Assembly (NCBI RefSeq): GCF_023555005.1
Contig: NZ_JAMJPJ010000006.1
Span: 62,001-126,000, forward strand
Length of the DNA stretch: 64,000 bases
Direction: 5' to 3'
Source of the DNA: Halomonas llamarensis
GTDB lineage: Bacteria; Pseudomonadota; Gammaproteobacteria; Pseudomonadales; Halomonadaceae
Part shown: piece after piece, positions 1 through 7,705 of the stretch
How the letters are laid out: each line of letters opens with the position of its first letter
Numbering within the stretch: position 1 is the first letter of the stretch
Notes under the pieces: generated by a model
The model's database searches: none
What the model saw: the letters and a program-made list of their open reading frames with translations, nothing else
What the model was told of the DNA's origin: nothing
Program-made: the position numbers and the translations under genes

Positions 1-26
1 CCTGCTGAATACCTGACCTTAGATAG

Positions 27-66
27 AAAAACGGGCGGGCCATTGAATGGCACCGCCCGTTTTTTT
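27..66. terminator. Strong bidirectional terminator hairpin
   Basis: A long stem pairs acgggcgg with ccgcccgt, with an inner gccatt/aatggc stem. It is flanked by an A-run on the left and a T-run on the right, so it can stop transcription from either side. It probably ends a plus-strand gene lying before the window. Confidence 0.8.
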
Positions 67-111
67 CAGTGAGAGATCGAGGTGCTTATATCACTGCCTG
101 GCGCACCATAA

Positions 112-138
112 AAAAAGCCCCGACGGGTGCCGGGGAAA
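112..138 (-). terminator. Terminator of the truncated receptor gene
   Basis: The ccccg/cgggg stem at 118-135 is followed, on the minus strand, by a run of seven T. It lies just past the receptor stop codon at 181. Confidence 0.65.
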
Positions 139-180
139 AATGTCAGCATAAGGATCGAAATAATAGGCTAGCTTAAGCCG

Positions 181-822
181 TTAGAACGCGTAGCGCGCCG
201 ATAGCCATAGGCGGCGGCCTTCTTCGCTATTGGCGTAGCGATTTCCGTAGCTGGTTTGTGGCTTGCCCGAACGGTTGGTTGATGCGTAGCTTTGATAGTC
301 GACGAAGTCTTTGTCGAACAAGTTATAAATCGTCGCGCTTACCATGAATTGCTCTGTGAATGCGTAATTACCACCGAGGTTGAATAGCGAGTAAGCGTTG
401 AAATCACCTAAATCATCAAAGGAAGGTGCACCGCGTACACGCTCGCGGTTGCGGTAGCGCTCGCTGCGGTACTCTGCAGAGAACCAGGCATCTAGCTTGG
501 CGGTCGCCTGCCAGCGTAGGGTAGCGTTAACGGCGTGCTCTGGTGTATCGGTGAGCGGCTCGCCTTTATTACCCCCGCTTTTCTGCTCGCTATCGGTGTA
601 GGTGTAGTTGGCGTTCAAGCGCCAGTCCGGGGAGAACTGATAACCGGTTGAAATCTCCACCCCCTGGGTGATCGCTTCATCGATATTGATATCTTGATCG
701 TATAACCCGTTAGGAATCAGCGGATCGTTCTCAACCAGAATATCGCCGCCTCGAGAGATTTTGTCGTCAAACTGGTTGTGGAACAGTGTCGCACTGGCGG
801 TAAACCCTTGCTGGGAATCCTC
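181..822 (-). pseudogene. TonB-dependent siderophore receptor, C-terminal fragment
   Basis: About 213 codons remain of an outer-membrane beta-barrel receptor. The fragment ends in the typical aromatic terminus (RYAF). It contains barrel strands with alternating aromatic residues and a TonB-receptor C-terminal motif (VSATIYNLFDKDFVDY). Reading upstream, the frame stays open past the internal GTG at 660 and meets an in-frame TAA at 823-825. The plug, the TonB box, the signal peptide and most of the barrel are missing, since such receptors are usually 650-800 residues. The sequence just upstream still looks like an iron-regulated promoter, so an internal deletion seems to have joined the leader to the last third of the gene. 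It should not make a working receptor. Its neighbours are a siderophore ABC importer. Confidence 0.85.
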
Positions 823-846
823 TTAAAGACGATGTTTATTAACTGA

Positions 847-861
847 TGATATTAGTTATCA
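847..861 (-). promoter_or_regulatory. Fur-box-like inverted repeat of the receptor remnant
   Basis: tgata-N5-tatca inverted repeat in AT-rich DNA directly upstream of the truncated receptor. It resembles half-sites of a Fur box, and the receptor family is normally Fur-repressed. This is weak evidence, from sequence resemblance only. Confidence 0.35.
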
Positions 862-1019
862 AATGAGACGTGGATTCTAAAAATAAAAGTTCCCAAATAC
901 GAGGTGATCCACAGAAGCGGTGTGTTGCACATTTTACAACGGCTGACTTGAGCATGTGATTTGAGAGCGTTGCGTAGTGCGGAACAGGGTATTCGCTGGA
1001 ATATGGATGCAAGCGTTTT

Positions 1020-1037
1020 TGATAATCGTTATTATCT
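1020..1037 (+). promoter_or_regulatory. Fur box upstream of the siderophore importer operon
   Basis: The sequence tgataatcgttattatct is a near-perfect palindrome (gataa/ttatc) close to the classical Fur consensus. It lies about 29 bp before the ATG of the substrate-binding protein gene, where it would cover the promoter and repress the operon when iron is plentiful. Confidence 0.7.
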
Positions 1038-1065
1038 TTGGCTGTTTTAATAGCGAGGACACCTT

Positions 1066-1992
1066 ATGCGGGCCGTAACGTTGCGCAGTGGCATTGTAGG
1101 ACTACTACTGAGTGGATGTTTGGTGAGCGCCGTCGAGGCGCGCACGCTCGATACCGCTTATGGCGAGGTAGACGTGACGGACACGCCTGAGCGTGTGGTC
1201 ACACTCTACGAGGGCGCGCTGGATGCTTCCCTGGCGGCTGGCGTAATGCCGCTAGGCGCGGTAACCACTCGCGGCGGCGATAACGTGGCCGAGTATATTG
1301 ACGCGCATTTAGGCGATAAGCGGCCTGCGATCATGGGCGTCGTACGCGAGATTAACCTTGAGGCAGTGCTTGAGCAGCGCCCGGATTTAATCTTAGCGCC
1401 CGCTCGGCTCACTCAAGCGCAGTATCAGCTGCTTTCGCGCATTGCACCCACCGTGGTGCCGCCCACCCAGCCAATGGCCCCGGATAACTGGAAGGACGAA
1501 GCTCGCCTGTACGGCGACGCGCTGAACCGTCTGGATGCCATTGAAGACGCGATTAACGCCGTTGACGAACGCGCCGCTGAGATCGCTGGCGCCCTGGAGG
1601 CTTCAGGCGTGGACGGCAATGCCTTTGTGGTGCGCTGGATGCCGGGCGGGCCGATGGTCATGTCGAAAAACCTGTTTGCCGCCGGGCTACTCACTCAAGT
1701 AGGCCTGACGGTAGAAGACGCTGGGCTAGTGGGCGAGCGCGGCGTGCATAGCGATGTGCTCAGCCTTGAAAACCTTTCCCAGGTGGATGGCGACTGGCTG
1801 TGTCTGGCCACGCTCAATGAAGACGGCCAGGAAGCCTTGGCATCGGCCAAGCAGAGCCGTGCTTTTATGCGGCTTGACGTGGTTCAGCGCGACCAAGTGG
1901 TGCCGGTAAACGGTCAGCTATGGACCAGCGCCAACGGCCCGCTGGCTGCCCTGGCGATTCTTGACGATGTCGAAGCTGCCCTGTTGCCGTGA
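1066..1992 (+). CDS. Iron-siderophore ABC transporter substrate-binding protein
   Basis: A 308-residue periplasmic binding protein of the FecB/FhuD type, which captures a ferric siderophore and hands it to the FecCD permeases encoded next. The N-terminus has a hydrophobic segment. It contains LSGC (residues 15-18), which fits a lipobox, but a signal peptidase I site after about residue 25 is also possible. The body shows the family pattern: RVVTLYEGALDASLAAGV near the start, then EAVLEQRPDLILAP. The gene begins at an ATG behind a Fur box and overlaps the next gene by 4 bp, so it heads an iron-regulated operon of four genes. The exact siderophore cannot be told from sequence. Confidence 0.9.
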   Translation: MRAVTLRSGIVGLLLSGCLVSAVEARTLDTAYGEVDVTDTPERVVTLYEGALDASLAAGVMPLGAVTTRGGDNVAEYIDAHLGDKRPAIMGVVREINLEAVLEQRPDLILAPARLTQAQYQLLSRIAPTVVPPTQPMAPDNWKDEARLYGDALNRLDAIEDAINAVDERAAEIAGALEASGVDGNAFVVRWMPGGPMVMSKNLFAAGLLTQVGLTVEDAGLVGERGVHSDVLSLENLSQVDGDWLCLATLNEDGQEALASAKQSRAFMRLDVVQRDQVVPVNGQLWTSANGPLAALAILDDVEAALLP

Positions 1993-2993
1993 TGCCGATA
2001 TGCGTTGCCAATCCACGAACGCAAATGCCGTTACTCCTCACCGCCCTCGTGGCGGTGAGTCTCGTTAGCTTGCTGATTGGCGCAGGTGACGTCGGCCCGC
2101 TGCGTGCCCTGACGGCGCTGGGCGGTAGCCAGGATAGCGACGCAAGCTTTGTGGTGTGGCAGCTGCGCGCGCCGCGCACATTGATCGGCATTATTGTCGG
2201 CATGGCGCTGGGGGTGGCGGGGGCGCTGCTTCAGGCGGTGTCGCGTAACCCGCTCGCCGAACCCGGCCTGTTGGGCGTTAGCGCTGGCGCTGCTTTTGCC
2301 GTGGCGATAGCGCTTGTCATGGGCGCCAGTGCGGCCACGTTGCGTATTTCGGTTGCCCAGTTAGGGGCTTTGATAGGCTGCGTGTGTGTGCTGAGCGTTA
2401 CCCGCGTTCGCGGCGTAGGCAGCGACCCGGTGCGTTTGGTGTTGGCAGGGGCGGCGTTTTCGGGGCTGCTTGGGTCGCTTACCTCGCTGATGCTGCTGTT
2501 TGATCAGCGCGTGGCGGATGAAATCCGTTTCTGGGTGATAGGCAGCCTCGCTGGGCGACGCCTCGACGATGTGGTTGCGCTGCTACCCAGCCTGTTGATC
2601 GCGGCCGTGGCGGTAGCATTAATCGCCCGCCCGTTGTCGGCATTGGCATTGGGCGAGCGAGCGGCGTCTGGCTTGGGCCATCACCCTGGGCTCATCCGTT
2701 GGTGTGTCGTGGCCTGCGTGGCCGTGCTGGTGGGTGCCGCCACGGCGATTGCCGGGCCGATTGCCTTTATCGGCCTAGTGGTGCCGTTTGCCGCGCGGGC
2801 GATGGCCGGGCCGGATATTCGCCACACGCTGTGGTTTTGCCTACCGATTGGCCCATTGATGGTGCTCTCGGCCGATATCATCGCCCGCGTGGTGGTGGCG
2901 CCCTCGGAGCTACCTATTGGCGTGCTGACCGCATTATGCGGTGCGCCTGTGCTGGTCGCGGTGGTGCGCGCCCGGCGTCTTCCAACTTTGTAA
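1989..2993 (+). CDS. FecCD-family siderophore permease 1
   Basis: A 334-residue inner-membrane permease of the FecCD (BtuC-like) family with about ten hydrophobic segments. Characteristic motifs are GALLQAVSRNPLAEPGLLG, and near the C-terminus GPIAFIGLVVPFAARA, the region that contacts the ATPase. The GTG at 1989 overlaps the stop of the binding-protein gene; an ATG follows immediately at 1992. Together with the next gene it should form a heterodimeric channel for ferric siderophore import. Confidence 0.92.
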   Translation: MMPICVANPRTQMPLLLTALVAVSLVSLLIGAGDVGPLRALTALGGSQDSDASFVVWQLRAPRTLIGIIVGMALGVAGALLQAVSRNPLAEPGLLGVSAGAAFAVAIALVMGASAATLRISVAQLGALIGCVCVLSVTRVRGVGSDPVRLVLAGAAFSGLLGSLTSLMLLFDQRVADEIRFWVIGSLAGRRLDDVVALLPSLLIAAVAVALIARPLSALALGERAASGLGHHPGLIRWCVVACVAVLVGAATAIAGPIAFIGLVVPFAARAMAGPDIRHTLWFCLPIGPLMVLSADIIARVVVAPSELPIGVLTALCGAPVLVAVVRARRLPTL

Positions 2994-3006
2994 CGTCTGG
3001 CGTTGA

Positions 3007-4128
3007 ATGCCCATGAAATCGAACGCAAGTGACCTTTCCACGTCGGCTTTTATGCTTGAGCGCAGTTCACCACGGGTAGCCGCGCCGCCAGGTTACTGGC
3101 GTATTGCATGGCAATCCCCGCGCGGCAATGCCTGTAGCCTGCTGATTGAGCGGCGTTCGCTGGTTGTCAGCACGGGGCTTTTTGTCGCGCTGCTGTGCGT
3201 CTGCGTGCTCTACTTGGGCCTGGGCAGCATGGCGTTGGCTCCAAGCGCGGTAATTCCGGCGCTATTCGGCGCGGGTGAGATGATCAGCGTGTTTACCGTT
3301 CAAGAACTGCGCTTGCCCAGGCTGGCCGCCGCCTGCTTGACCGGAGGCGCTTTTGCGCTTGCGGGAGTGCTGATGCAAACCCTGGCCCGTAATCGGCTGG
3401 CTACGCCGGGGATTATCGGTATCGATAACGGTGCAACGGCCTTTGCTGTGGCATCCATCGTGAACGTGGGTGTTTCCATCGCCCCGCCCGCCATGGCGCT
3501 GGTGGGGGCCGCCACGGCCGCCGCGTTAACCTTTGGGTTAGTGGCGGGTGGTGGCACTCAGGGCTACCGCTTTATCGTCGCGGGGTTTGGCGTGGGCGCG
3601 GTGTTTGGTGCGCTCACCCAGTTGATGCTGGCGCGGGTGGCGATTGATGTCGCCAATGCCGCTTACCCTTGGACTGTCGGGTCGCTCAATGCCCGCCATG
3701 ACAACGCGGTAGGCTTGCTCGCCATAGGGCTGACGGTAGGCATCGTAGCCGCAGGGTTCGTCGCGCGGCCGTTATCGCTAATGCGCTTTAAAGACGCCAC
3801 CGCCTACGGGCTGGGTATTAACGTCAAAGCGTGGCGTTTTCAGGTGCTGATGCTGTCGGTGGTATTGACCGCGTTGGCGGTGGCGGTAGCCGGGCCGGTT
3901 GGTATGGTGGGGCTTATCGGCCCGGAAATCGCCCGCTCGCTTTCCAGCTCCCGCCAAGTGCCTTTCGTCGCGTCACTGCTGTCAGGGGCGTTGGTGATGG
4001 TGCTGGCGGATCTTGCCGGGCGCACTTTGTTAGCGCCAATTGAGATTCCCGTCGGCATTGTCATCGCCGTGATTGGCGGCCCCTGGTTATTATGGATACT
4101 AATGCGCCCGCAACGGAGCCATGCATGA
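3007..4128 (+). CDS. FecCD-family siderophore permease 2
   Basis: A 373-residue FecCD-type permease paralogous to its neighbour. It has GVLMQTLARNRLATPGIIG and GPVGMVGLIGPEIARS at the equivalent positions. The first 55 or so residues are hydrophilic and precede the first membrane helix; this cytoplasmic extension is longer than in most family members, so a later start cannot be excluded. It begins 13 bp after the first permease and overlaps the ATPase gene, so the two permeases and the ATPase are co-translated. Confidence 0.9.
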   Translation: MPMKSNASDLSTSAFMLERSSPRVAAPPGYWRIAWQSPRGNACSLLIERRSLVVSTGLFVALLCVCVLYLGLGSMALAPSAVIPALFGAGEMISVFTVQELRLPRLAAACLTGGAFALAGVLMQTLARNRLATPGIIGIDNGATAFAVASIVNVGVSIAPPAMALVGAATAAALTFGLVAGGGTQGYRFIVAGFGVGAVFGALTQLMLARVAIDVANAAYPWTVGSLNARHDNAVGLLAIGLTVGIVAAGFVARPLSLMRFKDATAYGLGINVKAWRFQVLMLSVVLTALAVAVAGPVGMVGLIGPEIARSLSSSRQVPFVASLLSGALVMVLADLAGRTLLAPIEIPVGIVIAVIGGPWLLWILMRPQRSHA

Positions 4129-4928
4129 CGCCTGCTGAACCAACCCCTACGCTTGCCACCCAATCGCTTGCTCTGAGCTATGGCACCCGGCGTGTCATCG
4201 AGTCACTGGGTGTCAGCTTGCCCAGCGGCCAGGTAACCGCGATTGTTGGCCCTAACGGCTGCGGCAAATCTACGTTGTTGTCCGGCCTGGCTCGGTTGCA
4301 CAAGCCGGAAAGCGGCGCGGTACTGTTAAACGGCGAAGACATTCAGCGCCTGCCCGCCCGGAAGCTCGCTACCCAGCTGGCGCTACTGCCGCAAGAAGCC
4401 GTCGCGCCGGAAGGGCTGACCGTCAACGAACTGATTCGCTTTGGCCGCCAACCCCACCAGGGATGGCTGCGCCAATGGTCGGCGGAAGATCAGCGCGTGG
4501 TCGAGCACGCACTCGCCGCCGCTGGGCTTGAAGCGTTGGCCGAACGTCCGTTGGAAGCGCTTTCCGGCGGGCAGCGCCAACGGGCGTGGATCGCTATGAC
4601 CATCGCTCAGCAAACGCCGCTGTTACTGCTTGATGAGCCAACGTCCGCGTTGGATTTAGGCCATCAGATCGAGGTGTTTGAACTGGTGCGTCACCTGGCC
4701 TGTGATGGCCGTACGGTGGTGATGGTGCTCCACGACCTGGCCAGTGCCTGCCGCTACGCTGACCACCTAATCGCCCTGTGCGACGGGCGGATTGTCGCCC
4801 AGGGCGCGCCAGCTGAGGTGGTCACACCGGCGCTGGTGCATACACTTTACCAGGTAGAGTGTACCCTCTTGACCGACCCTGACACCGGCAGCCCGCTGTT
4901 GGCTAGCGTCAAGCGCTCAAGGCGTTAA
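4125..4928 (+). CDS. Siderophore ABC transporter ATPase (FecE-like)
   Basis: A cytoplasmic ATPase that powers the FecCD permeases. Walker A (GPNGCGKST) is at about residues 42-50, the ABC signature (LSGGQ) near 146-150 and Walker B with DEPTSALDLG near 166-179. A longer reading from ATG 4092 exists. I chose ATG 4125 because it has a purine-rich site (acggag) at the right distance and gives the usual ATGA overlap with the upstream stop. That makes it 267 residues, normal for the family. It is the last gene of the Fur-box operon unless the exporter 40 bp downstream is also included. Confidence 0.92.
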   Translation: MTPAEPTPTLATQSLALSYGTRRVIESLGVSLPSGQVTAIVGPNGCGKSTLLSGLARLHKPESGAVLLNGEDIQRLPARKLATQLALLPQEAVAPEGLTVNELIRFGRQPHQGWLRQWSAEDQRVVEHALAAAGLEALAERPLEALSGGQRQRAWIAMTIAQQTPLLLLDEPTSALDLGHQIEVFELVRHLACDGRTVVMVLHDLASACRYADHLIALCDGRIVAQGAPAEVVTPALVHTLYQVECTLLTDPDTGSPLLASVKRSRR

Positions 4929-4968
4929 GGTTCGCTTTTTAACTTCTGACAATTGCTAAGGAACCCAC

Positions 4969-6750
4969 GTGGCTTCTTCTTCGACGAACAGCTTTCAGGC
5001 GTTGATGCGCCTTTTGCGCTATGCCAAAGGCTATCGGCGTCAAATCATGACGGCCACCGTCTGTTCGATTATCAACAAGCTGTTTGATATTGCACCGGAA
5101 ATTCTCATCGGCGTGGCCATTGACGTGGTGGTTAATCAGGAACAGAGCTTTGTGGCGAGCCTGGGATTTGAAACGCCGCAAGAGCAAATCACCATGCTGG
5201 CTGCGCTGACCTTCTTTATTTGGGCGGGGGAATCGCTGTTTGAATATCTCTTTCAAGTCCTGTGGCGCAACTTAGCCCAACGGCTGCAGGCCAATATGCG
5301 CCAAGATGCCTACGAGCATGCCCAGTGGCTGGACATGGCGTTTTTTGAGTCGAAAAGCTCGGGCCAGCTGGTCGCCACCATGAACGATGACGTCAATCAA
5401 CTGGAGCGTTTTCTCGACGGCGGTGCCAACGCGCTGATTCAAGTAGGCGTTACCGTGCTTGCCGTGGGCGCGGTCTTTTTCGTGCTTGCGCCGTTGATCG
5501 CGCTACTCGCGTTTACCCCGATTCCGTTGATTATCTGGGGCGCGTTTTTCTTCCAGCGCAAAGCCGGGCCACTATATAACGACGTGCGTGAAAAGGTGGG
5601 TGATCTATCAAGCCGCCTTTCCAACAATTTAAGCGGTATCGCCACGATCAAAAGCTTCACCAGCGAAGCCCGTGAAGCCGAGCGCCTGCGCGACGCCAGC
5701 GAAGCCTATGTCGACGCCAATCGTCGCGCTATCAAAGTGAGCTCGGCGTTTATTCCGGTAATTCGCATGGCGATTTTGGCAGGCTTTCTCGCCACCTTTA
5801 CTGTCGGCGGCATGATGGCGCTTAACGGCAACTTGAACGTGGGCGCCTACGGCGTATTGGTCTTTCTGACTCAACGTCTGCTCTGGCCGCTGACCGGCTT
5901 AGCACAGGTGATTGACCTGTTTGAGCGCGCCATGGCCAGCACCCGACGGATTCTCGACCTGCTGGAAGAGCCGATTACCGTGAGGGATGACAGCTCCACA
6001 CCCATGTCCCAGCCAGTTAAGGGCGAGGTGCGCTTTGAGTCGGTGAGTTTTCATTACGCTGCCAGCCAAGTAGGCGTCGATGCGGTGAATCTCCACGCGC
6101 CTGCCGGGCATACGCTGGCGCTGGTCGGCGCGACCGGGTCGGGTAAATCGACCTTGGTCAAGCTGCTGCTGCGCTTTTACGACCCGGAAGATGGGCGAGT
6201 GTTGATCGATGGCCAGCCGGTGAATGAGGTAAGTATGCACTCACTCCGACAAGCAATAGGCCTGGTCAGCCAGGACGTTTACCTGTTTGAAGGCAGCATC
6301 CGCGACAACATCGCCTACGGCAAGCCCGAGGCTGGCGACGCGACGATTATCGACGCCGCTAAAACGGCGGAAGCGTGGAGCTTCATCGAGATGTTGCCCG
6401 AAGGGCTGGATACGCCGGTGGGAGAGCGGGGCGTGCGTCTCTCCGGCGGCCAGCGTCAGCGCCTCTCATTGGCTCGGGCGCTGCTGAAAGACCCACCGAT
6501 TTTGGTGCTGGATGAGGCCACCAGCGCGGTGGACAACGAAACCGAGGCGGCCATTCAGCGCTCGCTGAAACACATCGCCCATGGGCGCACGGTGATCATG
6601 ATTGCCCACCGGCTATCCACCATCGTGCACGCCGATGAAATCGTAGTGATCGAGAAAGGCCAGGTAGCTGAGCGTGGCACTCATGGCGAACTGCTTGGCG
6701 CTAACGGCCACTACGCCGCTCAGTGGCGGGTACAAACCGGCGCCGCGTAA
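4969..6750 (+). CDS. ABC exporter, fused permease and ATPase (MsbA/HlyB type)
   Basis: A 593-residue half-transporter. The N-terminal six-helix exporter domain covers roughly residues 20-320. The C-terminal ATPase has Walker A (GATGSGKST), signature LSGGQRQR and Walker B VLDEATSAVD. It starts at GTG 4969 behind ctaagga, 40 bp after the siderophore ATPase gene. Such exporters usually homodimerise and move lipids, drugs or peptides. Its place beside an iron importer suggests siderophore export or recycling, but that is inference. Family is certain, substrate unknown. Confidence 0.88.
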   Translation: MASSSTNSFQALMRLLRYAKGYRRQIMTATVCSIINKLFDIAPEILIGVAIDVVVNQEQSFVASLGFETPQEQITMLAALTFFIWAGESLFEYLFQVLWRNLAQRLQANMRQDAYEHAQWLDMAFFESKSSGQLVATMNDDVNQLERFLDGGANALIQVGVTVLAVGAVFFVLAPLIALLAFTPIPLIIWGAFFFQRKAGPLYNDVREKVGDLSSRLSNNLSGIATIKSFTSEAREAERLRDASEAYVDANRRAIKVSSAFIPVIRMAILAGFLATFTVGGMMALNGNLNVGAYGVLVFLTQRLLWPLTGLAQVIDLFERAMASTRRILDLLEEPITVRDDSSTPMSQPVKGEVRFESVSFHYAASQVGVDAVNLHAPAGHTLALVGATGSGKSTLVKLLLRFYDPEDGRVLIDGQPVNEVSMHSLRQAIGLVSQDVYLFEGSIRDNIAYGKPEAGDATIIDAAKTAEAWSFIEMLPEGLDTPVGERGVRLSGGQRQRLSLARALLKDPPILVLDEATSAVDNETEAAIQRSLKHIAHGRTVIMIAHRLSTIVHADEIVVIEKGQVAERGTHGELLGANGHYAAQWRVQTGAA

Positions 6751-6879
6751 TAAGCGTTTAGGATATTGTGTCGCGCGCGTTGGCGTCGCATATTAGGCAT
6801 ACGTTAACGGTACAAAGATACGCCCCGCGAGCTCGATAGACGGGCGCAAAACGGCGTTGTCCAAACGGGGAGGCATGTA

Positions 6880-7125
6880 ATGAATGCAAGCAAAATTCTT
6901 CAGCAGTTGATGCAACAGGCCGGCGGGAGCCAGAAGGGTAGCGGTGTCGATGTTCAAGGGATGCTGAGTGGTCTCTCGAAACAGTTCGGCGGCGGCAGCC
7001 AGGGGCCGAGCCGTCAACAAAATGCGAGCAGTTCCAGTAGCGATTTTGATATGAAAAGCCTGCTTGGCGGTGGGGTGATGGGACTACTCGTCGGCTCCAA
7101 GCGCCAAGCGCAGCAGGCGGGGTAA
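6880..7125 (+). CDS. DUF533/YebE-like N-terminal stub
   Basis: An 81-residue protein with a strong ribosome site (ggggagg). The start MNASKILQQLM, the Gly/Ser/Gln-rich middle and the LLGGGVMGLLVGSKR segment resemble the N-terminal part of DUF533 (YebE/TerB-like) inner-membrane proteins. Those normally continue for about 150 more residues, including the helical TerB-like domain. Here the frame stops soon after GSKR, and its TAA overlaps the ATG of pgpA. It may be a truncated gene kept because it is translationally coupled to pgpA, or a natural short variant. The family link rests on this short stretch only. Confidence 0.6.
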   Translation: MNASKILQQLMQQAGGSQKGSGVDVQGMLSGLSKQFGGGSQGPSRQQNASSSSSDFDMKSLLGGGVMGLLVGSKRQAQQAG

Positions 7126-7607
7126 TGCTGGATACGGTTATTTTTTGGTTAGCCACCGGCTTTGGATTGGGGCTAGCGCCGATGGCGCCTGGGACGGTGG
7201 GATCGCTGTTGGGGATTCCGCTGGCGTGGTGGCTGTTGAGCCGCCCGCTGGTTCAGCAAGGGACCATCATGGTGGTTCTGCTGGCCCTTGCGGTGCCGAT
7301 TTGCCACGCTGCTGCGCGGCAGTATTACGCCGGGTTAGACCATGGCAGCATCGTCGCTGATGAGTACCTAGCGTTTCCGCTGGCGGTAATAGGGTTGCAA
7401 GCGGCGCGTCATCCACTGGTAATGGCGCTGGCATTCGTTATTTACCGCTTCTTCGATTCGATCAAGCCGCCGCCGATTCATCTGGCAGAGTATGTTCATG
7501 GCGGTTTCGGCATTGTTTTGGATGATGTTATCGCGGCGATAGCGACGTGGGTAGTGATGGCGGTTGGGCTAGCACTATGGCAGCGCGGAGTCTCCGAACA
7601 GCATTGA
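7125..7607 (+). CDS. pgpA: Phosphatidylglycerophosphatase A
   Basis: A 160-residue membrane phosphatase that removes phosphate from phosphatidylglycerophosphate to give phosphatidylglycerol. The family signatures are LGLAPMAPGTVGSLLGIP at the N-terminus, DHGSIVADEYLAF in the middle and VHGGFGIVLDDVIA near the end, holding the acidic metal-binding residues. There are about four hydrophobic segments. The ATG overlaps the stop of the DUF533-like stub (TAATG), so translation is coupled. It is not beside nusB/thiL as often seen in proteobacteria, so it could be a second copy in this genome. Confidence 0.88.
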   Translation: MLDTVIFWLATGFGLGLAPMAPGTVGSLLGIPLAWWLLSRPLVQQGTIMVVLLALAVPICHAAARQYYAGLDHGSIVADEYLAFPLAVIGLQAARHPLVMALAFVIYRFFDSIKPPPIHLAEYVHGGFGIVLDDVIAAIATWVVMAVGLALWQRGVSEQH

Positions 7608-7635
7608 AGCTTATAAAAATACGAGCAACGAAAAA

Positions 7636-7675
7636 AGCGCCGCTAGCCTGATGAAACGCTAGCGGCGCTATTTTT
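7636..7675. terminator. Bidirectional terminator between pgpA and aldehyde dehydrogenase
   Basis: A 12-bp perfect stem (agcgccgctagc at 7636-7647 with gctagcggcgct at 7658-7669) is flanked by A-runs before and T-runs after. It serves the two convergent genes. Confidence 0.85.
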
Positions 7676-7705
7676 TAAGGCTCACGCTTTTAAGCGTTTA
7701 CCGCA

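Noticed and set aside
4969..6750. Assigning the exporter as a YbtPQ/IrtAB-type iron importer
   Set aside because: It is a single half-transporter gene without a siderophore-interacting domain or a partner; position beside iron genes alone is not enough.
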